Positions 42,011-44,764 of a stretch of 44,764 nucleotides of DNA are shown here, piece after piece. How positions within the stretch are numbered: the stretch's first letter is position 1; each line of letters begins with the position of its first letter. Origin of the DNA: an uncultured Verrucomicrobiota bacterium (GTDB taxonomy: Bacteria > Verrucomicrobiota > Verrucomicrobiia > Verrucomicrobiales > DEV007); assembly GCA_902589825.1 (NCBI GenBank), contig CACIUL010000025.1, positions 1 to 44,764 of the forward strand, written 5' to 3'. Both the position numbers and the translations under genes were made by a program. The notes beneath the pieces were generated by a model. The model saw nothing but the letters and a program-made list of their open reading frames with translations. It did no database searches and was not told the DNA's origin.

Positions 42011-44254
42011 TCAGTTCCTTGTATTGATCTCACTACAGTTCAACAAGGCCCGCGCCACGGCATGCCATGCCGCAAGTTGCGCATCCTCGCCCTCGACCTC
42101 CTCACGTGTAGTGACTAGAAGTTTCTTCAGAATGCGCTGTTCCTCAGCCTCCGGTTGCCTTGAAAGGGCAATGCGATAGGCATATTTCAGCCTGCTCTCG
42201 ACGGTATTGCCCCCTTCACTGATAATCCGCTTTGCAAAGGATCTGGCAGCATCTACAAAGCTTGGGTCGTTGAGCAGCACCATCGCTGCCGTCGGGGTGT
42301 TTGAGCGCGGACGCCTGGCCGTGCACTCTTCACGGCTTGGAGCATCCATGGCCTTGAGCATGGGATGCAGGAATTGGCGCTGCCAGTGCACATAGAGTCC
42401 CCTGCGATACTGGCGTGAATCGGTATGTTGCTTGTATTTGCGCTGCGGAAAGTTCAAGTGCCTGTAATAACCCGGCGGCTGGAACGGCTTGCTGCTTGGC
42501 CCACCGTAATCAAGGACCAGGAGCCCTCCAACAGCAAGGGCATTATCCCGGATCATCTCGGCCGGCAGGCGATAACGCGACTGACGGCTGAAAAACCTGT
42601 TCAACGGATCAACTCTCATGGAATCCCCGGTGGCAATGGAACCCTGACGGTAGGCGCGGCTCATCACAAGCAACTTCACCATGTGCTTTATATTCCACTT
42701 TGCCCCGTAAAACTCCACGGCAAGCCTGTCGAGCAGGCCGGGATTGCCCGGGGGAAGCCCCTGTCCGCCAAAGTCATCAAGGCTCCTTGAAATTCCTTCC
42801 CCGAAAAAAAGATACCAGAGCCGGTTCACGAAAACCCTCGCAGTAAGTCCCCCACTTCCGTTCTCGACATCAGTCAACCAGTTGGCCAGGTCCAGGCGTG
42901 TCGCCCGACCTTTGACGCCGGCCAGCTTACCCATGAATACCGGCACGGCAGGTTCAACGATTTCACCACTCTCATCAAGCCAGTTGCCGCGCGGCAGCAC
43001 GCGGGTGACCCTGGGCTTAATACTGCGCGTTACCATTGTGAAACGTTCGCGCGACTTCACCTTTGCAATCTGCTTCTCGATATCCCCGCTGCGGGGCTTC
43101 ATCGCCTCAAGGCCGGCCAACATTTCACGGTCGCGGCGCGAGAGCACCTTGATTTCAGGTGGCCGCCTGGTCGGCAGGGAATTGGACCCGACCCGGAAAT
43201 GCTCTACCTCGTCAATATCAGCGAAGAATGCCGACATCGCGTAGAAATCCCTCGTGGTGTAGGGGTCATACTTGTGATCATGGCACTGCGCACACCCGAG
43301 AGTTCCCCCCATCCAGACTGCGGAAAGATTCCTAATGCGGTCTGCTGCGTAGATTGCCAGGTATTCCTTCGCCTGGACTCCACCCTCATGGGAAGTCTGC
43401 AACAACCTGTTGTAGCCAGTGGCAACCTGTTGGTCAATGGTCGGATTCTCAAGCAGGTCTCCGGCCAGCTGCTCGCGGGTAAAGCGATCAAATGGCAGGT
43501 TCAGGTTGAAGGCATCAATGACGTAATCACGGTAGGGGGTGATATTATGATCCTGGTCGCCGTGGTATCCCACCGTATCGGCAAAGCGCACCAGGTCGAG
43601 CCAATACACGGCCATCCTCTCGCCAAAATGCGGTGAGCCAAGCAGTTGATCGACCAGTTGCTCATACCCGGCCTCCTTATCTGTGTTGCGGCTGTAGCTT
43701 TCAACCACCTCAGGCCCGGGAGGCAGACCTGTCAGGTCAAAATGCAGCCGCCTGACCAGCGTCACGGGATCGGCATCAGGTGCAGGTTTCAGCCCCTCCT
43801 CCTCAAGCGCTGAAAGAATAAAGGAATCAATCCAGTTGCTGACCCACTTCCGGTCCTTTACCGAAGGCAGGGGAGGCCTGCTTGGTGCCACATAGGCCCA
43901 GGGTTCCTCATATTCCGCGCCTGACAAGACCCAACTGCGCAGTAATTCAACCTGCTTGGCATCGAGTTTTTTCCCTCCCTCCGGCGGCGGCATCCGTTCC
44001 TCCGGGTCGTCCGACATGATCCTGGCAATCAGTTCGCTTGATGACAGGTCACCCTTCTCGATCACCTTGCGGGAGCCTTGCATGGTATCCAGGCGCAGCT
44101 TGCCCTTACGCTCATGCTGGTCCGGACCGTGACAGGCAAAACAGTTCTGTGAGAGAAGCGGACGGATGTCCCGGTTGAAATCCACTTCATCGGCAATGCA
44201 GATGCAACCGGTAAACAGGGAAATCAGCAGGACTCTGGATATCAAATTCACCAT
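42011..44254 (-). CDS. PSCyt1-PSCyt2 (DUF1549)-PSD1 (DUF1553) heme protein, short copy
   Basis: 747 residues with a signal peptide (MVNLISRVLLISLFTGCICIA; the Cys residues could also fit a lipoprotein). PSCyt1 has CFACH (about 36-40) and ERMPPPEGG. DUF1549 has LVRRLHFDLTGLPPGPEVV and the second heme-type motif CAQCHDHKYDPY. DUF1553 has TARVFVNRLWYLFFGEGIS, SRQSRYRLPAEMIRDNALA and SREECTARRPRSNTPTAAM. Compared with the first copy it lacks the discoidin-like insert, which explains most of the 396-residue difference. Function unknown. Divergent from the partial sulfatase at the window end, with a 118-bp gap. Confidence 0.93.
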   Translation of the reverse strand: MVNLISRVLLISLFTGCICIADEVDFNRDIRPLLSQNCFACHGPDQHERKGKLRLDTMQGSRKVIEKGDLSSSELIARIMSDDPEERMPPPEGGKKLDAKQVELLRSWVLSGAEYEEPWAYVAPSRPPLPSVKDRKWVSNWIDSFILSALEEEGLKPAPDADPVTLVRRLHFDLTGLPPGPEVVESYSRNTDKEAGYEQLVDQLLGSPHFGERMAVYWLDLVRFADTVGYHGDQDHNITPYRDYVIDAFNLNLPFDRFTREQLAGDLLENPTIDQQVATGYNRLLQTSHEGGVQAKEYLAIYAADRIRNLSAVWMGGTLGCAQCHDHKYDPYTTRDFYAMSAFFADIDEVEHFRVGSNSLPTRRPPEIKVLSRRDREMLAGLEAMKPRSGDIEKQIAKVKSRERFTMVTRSIKPRVTRVLPRGNWLDESGEIVEPAVPVFMGKLAGVKGRATRLDLANWLTDVENGSGGLTARVFVNRLWYLFFGEGISRSLDDFGGQGLPPGNPGLLDRLAVEFYGAKWNIKHMVKLLVMSRAYRQGSIATGDSMRVDPLNRFFSRQSRYRLPAEMIRDNALAVGGLLVLDYGGPSSKPFQPPGYYRHLNFPQRKYKQHTDSRQYRRGLYVHWQRQFLHPMLKAMDAPSREECTARRPRSNTPTAAMVLLNDPSFVDAARSFAKRIISEGGNTVESRLKYAYRIALSRQPEAEEQRILKKLLVTTREEVEGEDAQLAAWHAVARALLNCSEINTRN

Positions 44255-44372
44255 TTAAAGGAAAACACAGACAAGCAGGACACTCAAACAAATACCCGCA
44301 TCAGCAGACAATTCCTGCTTCTGCCCCGTCAAGTTGCTTTGCTTTGCAGCAAAATTCCGCTAGAGATCCTGC

Positions 44373-44764
44373 ATGCATAAAACCATGCACCTAATCCTCC
44401 TGATGGTCCTCACCGGTGCAACTGCCAAGGCCAAGGCACCCAATATCCTCATCATGATGAGTGATGACCAGTCTTTCCCTCACGCATCGGCCTATGGGTC
44501 CAAAATGGTTGCAACCCCGAACTTTGATCGTGTAGCCCGCGATGGGACGCTATTCCATAATGCTTTTTGCCCGGCCCCGGGATGCAGCCCTTCCCGTGCA
44601 GCATTCCTTACCGGCAGGCATATATGGATGATCGAGCATGCCGGAACACATGCGTCATCATTCGACGCCAAATACCACACCTTTATGGAACTGCTGGAAA
44701 AAGCCGGTTATCACACCGGTTCCACAGGCAAGGGATGGGGACCGGGAAACTTCAGGACCGGGGG
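44373..44764 (+). CDS. Sulfatase, N-terminal part (cut by window end)
   Basis: The frame is open from ATG 44373 to the window end, 130 residues. A short signal peptide (MHKTMHLILLMVLTGATAKA) is followed by NILIMMSDDQSFPHASAYG (metal-binding Asp pair), TPNFDRVARDGTLFHNAF, and the canonical modification motif GCSPSRAAFLTGRH (CxPxR), then STGKGWGPGNF. It is the fourth sulfatase of the window and the only one with the classical CSPSR form. ATG 44385 is a possible alternative start. Divergent from the PSD1 gene. Confidence 0.9.
   Translation, partial: MHKTMHLILLMVLTGATAKAKAPNILIMMSDDQSFPHASAYGSKMVATPNFDRVARDGTLFHNAFCPAPGCSPSRAAFLTGRHIWMIEHAGTHASSFDAKYHTFMELLEKAGYHTGSTGKGWGPGNFRTG

Noticed and set aside
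1..44764. CRISPR arrays, tRNA or rRNA genes, insertion sequences, phage genes
   Set aside because: No regularly spaced repeats, no T-loop-like GTTCGAATC segments, no terminal inverted repeats with transposase and no phage proteins were found on reading both strands.

Overview
The window looks like a chromosomal segment of a free-living, probably marine member of the Verrucomicrobiota (PVC superphylum). This is inferred from gene content: two pairs of heme-binding PSCyt/PSD1 proteins (DUF1549/DUF1553) with DUF1501 proteins, four sulfatases, Tat-exported Gfo/Idh/MocA oxidoreductases, an SHD1-PQQ protein, large secreted proteins with thrombospondin type 3 repeats, and a Chlamydia-like class I ribonucleotide reductase. 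No ribosomal RNA, tRNA, CRISPR array, transposase or phage gene was seen.

Layout. 1-5.1 kb (+): end of a sugar nucleotidyltransferase with a left-handed beta-helix tail, an AmgK-like sugar kinase, a short protein that reads as a catalytically dead remnant of the maltosyltransferase GlgE, a CHASE2 sensor protein without an output domain, and a Tat-exported oxidoreductase. 5.2-9.5 kb: the S-adenosylmethionine cycle, with metK-ahcY (-) divergent from a SahR-type ArsR-methyltransferase regulator, which is followed by ribE. A symmetric four-half-site operator lies in the 41-bp gap. 9.6-14.5 kb (-): nrdB-nrdA. NrdA carries three apparent ATP-cones. NrdB has Leu in place of the radical Tyr. The promoter has two NrdR boxes 32 bp apart. 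14.7-21.9 kb: two divergent genes for large secreted proteins, each broken by a 10-base G/C tract. 22-28.5 kb (+): sulfatase, PSD1 protein with an inserted discoidin-like domain, DUF1501 protein. 28.5-31.1 kb: a fused minimal kinase and PP2C phosphatase (-), and a type II glutamine synthetase (+) behind a good sigma-54 promoter. 31.2-44.8 kb: three more sulfatases (the last cut by the window end), gamma-glutamyltransferase, PQQ-like protein, Gfo/Idh oxidoreductase, ThrH, and a second DUF1501-PSD1 pair.

How it works together. The housekeeping parts (SAM cycle, dNTP synthesis, glutamine synthesis) each carry a recognisable control site. The accessory parts suggest a heterotrophic life on sulfated, complex polysaccharides with much exported protein. 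The strongest leads for new biology are the GlgE-derived pseudoenzyme, the two G10-tract surface genes (phase variation or sequencing error), the kinase-phosphatase fusion, the CHASE2 protein without an output domain, and the Leu-type NrdB.
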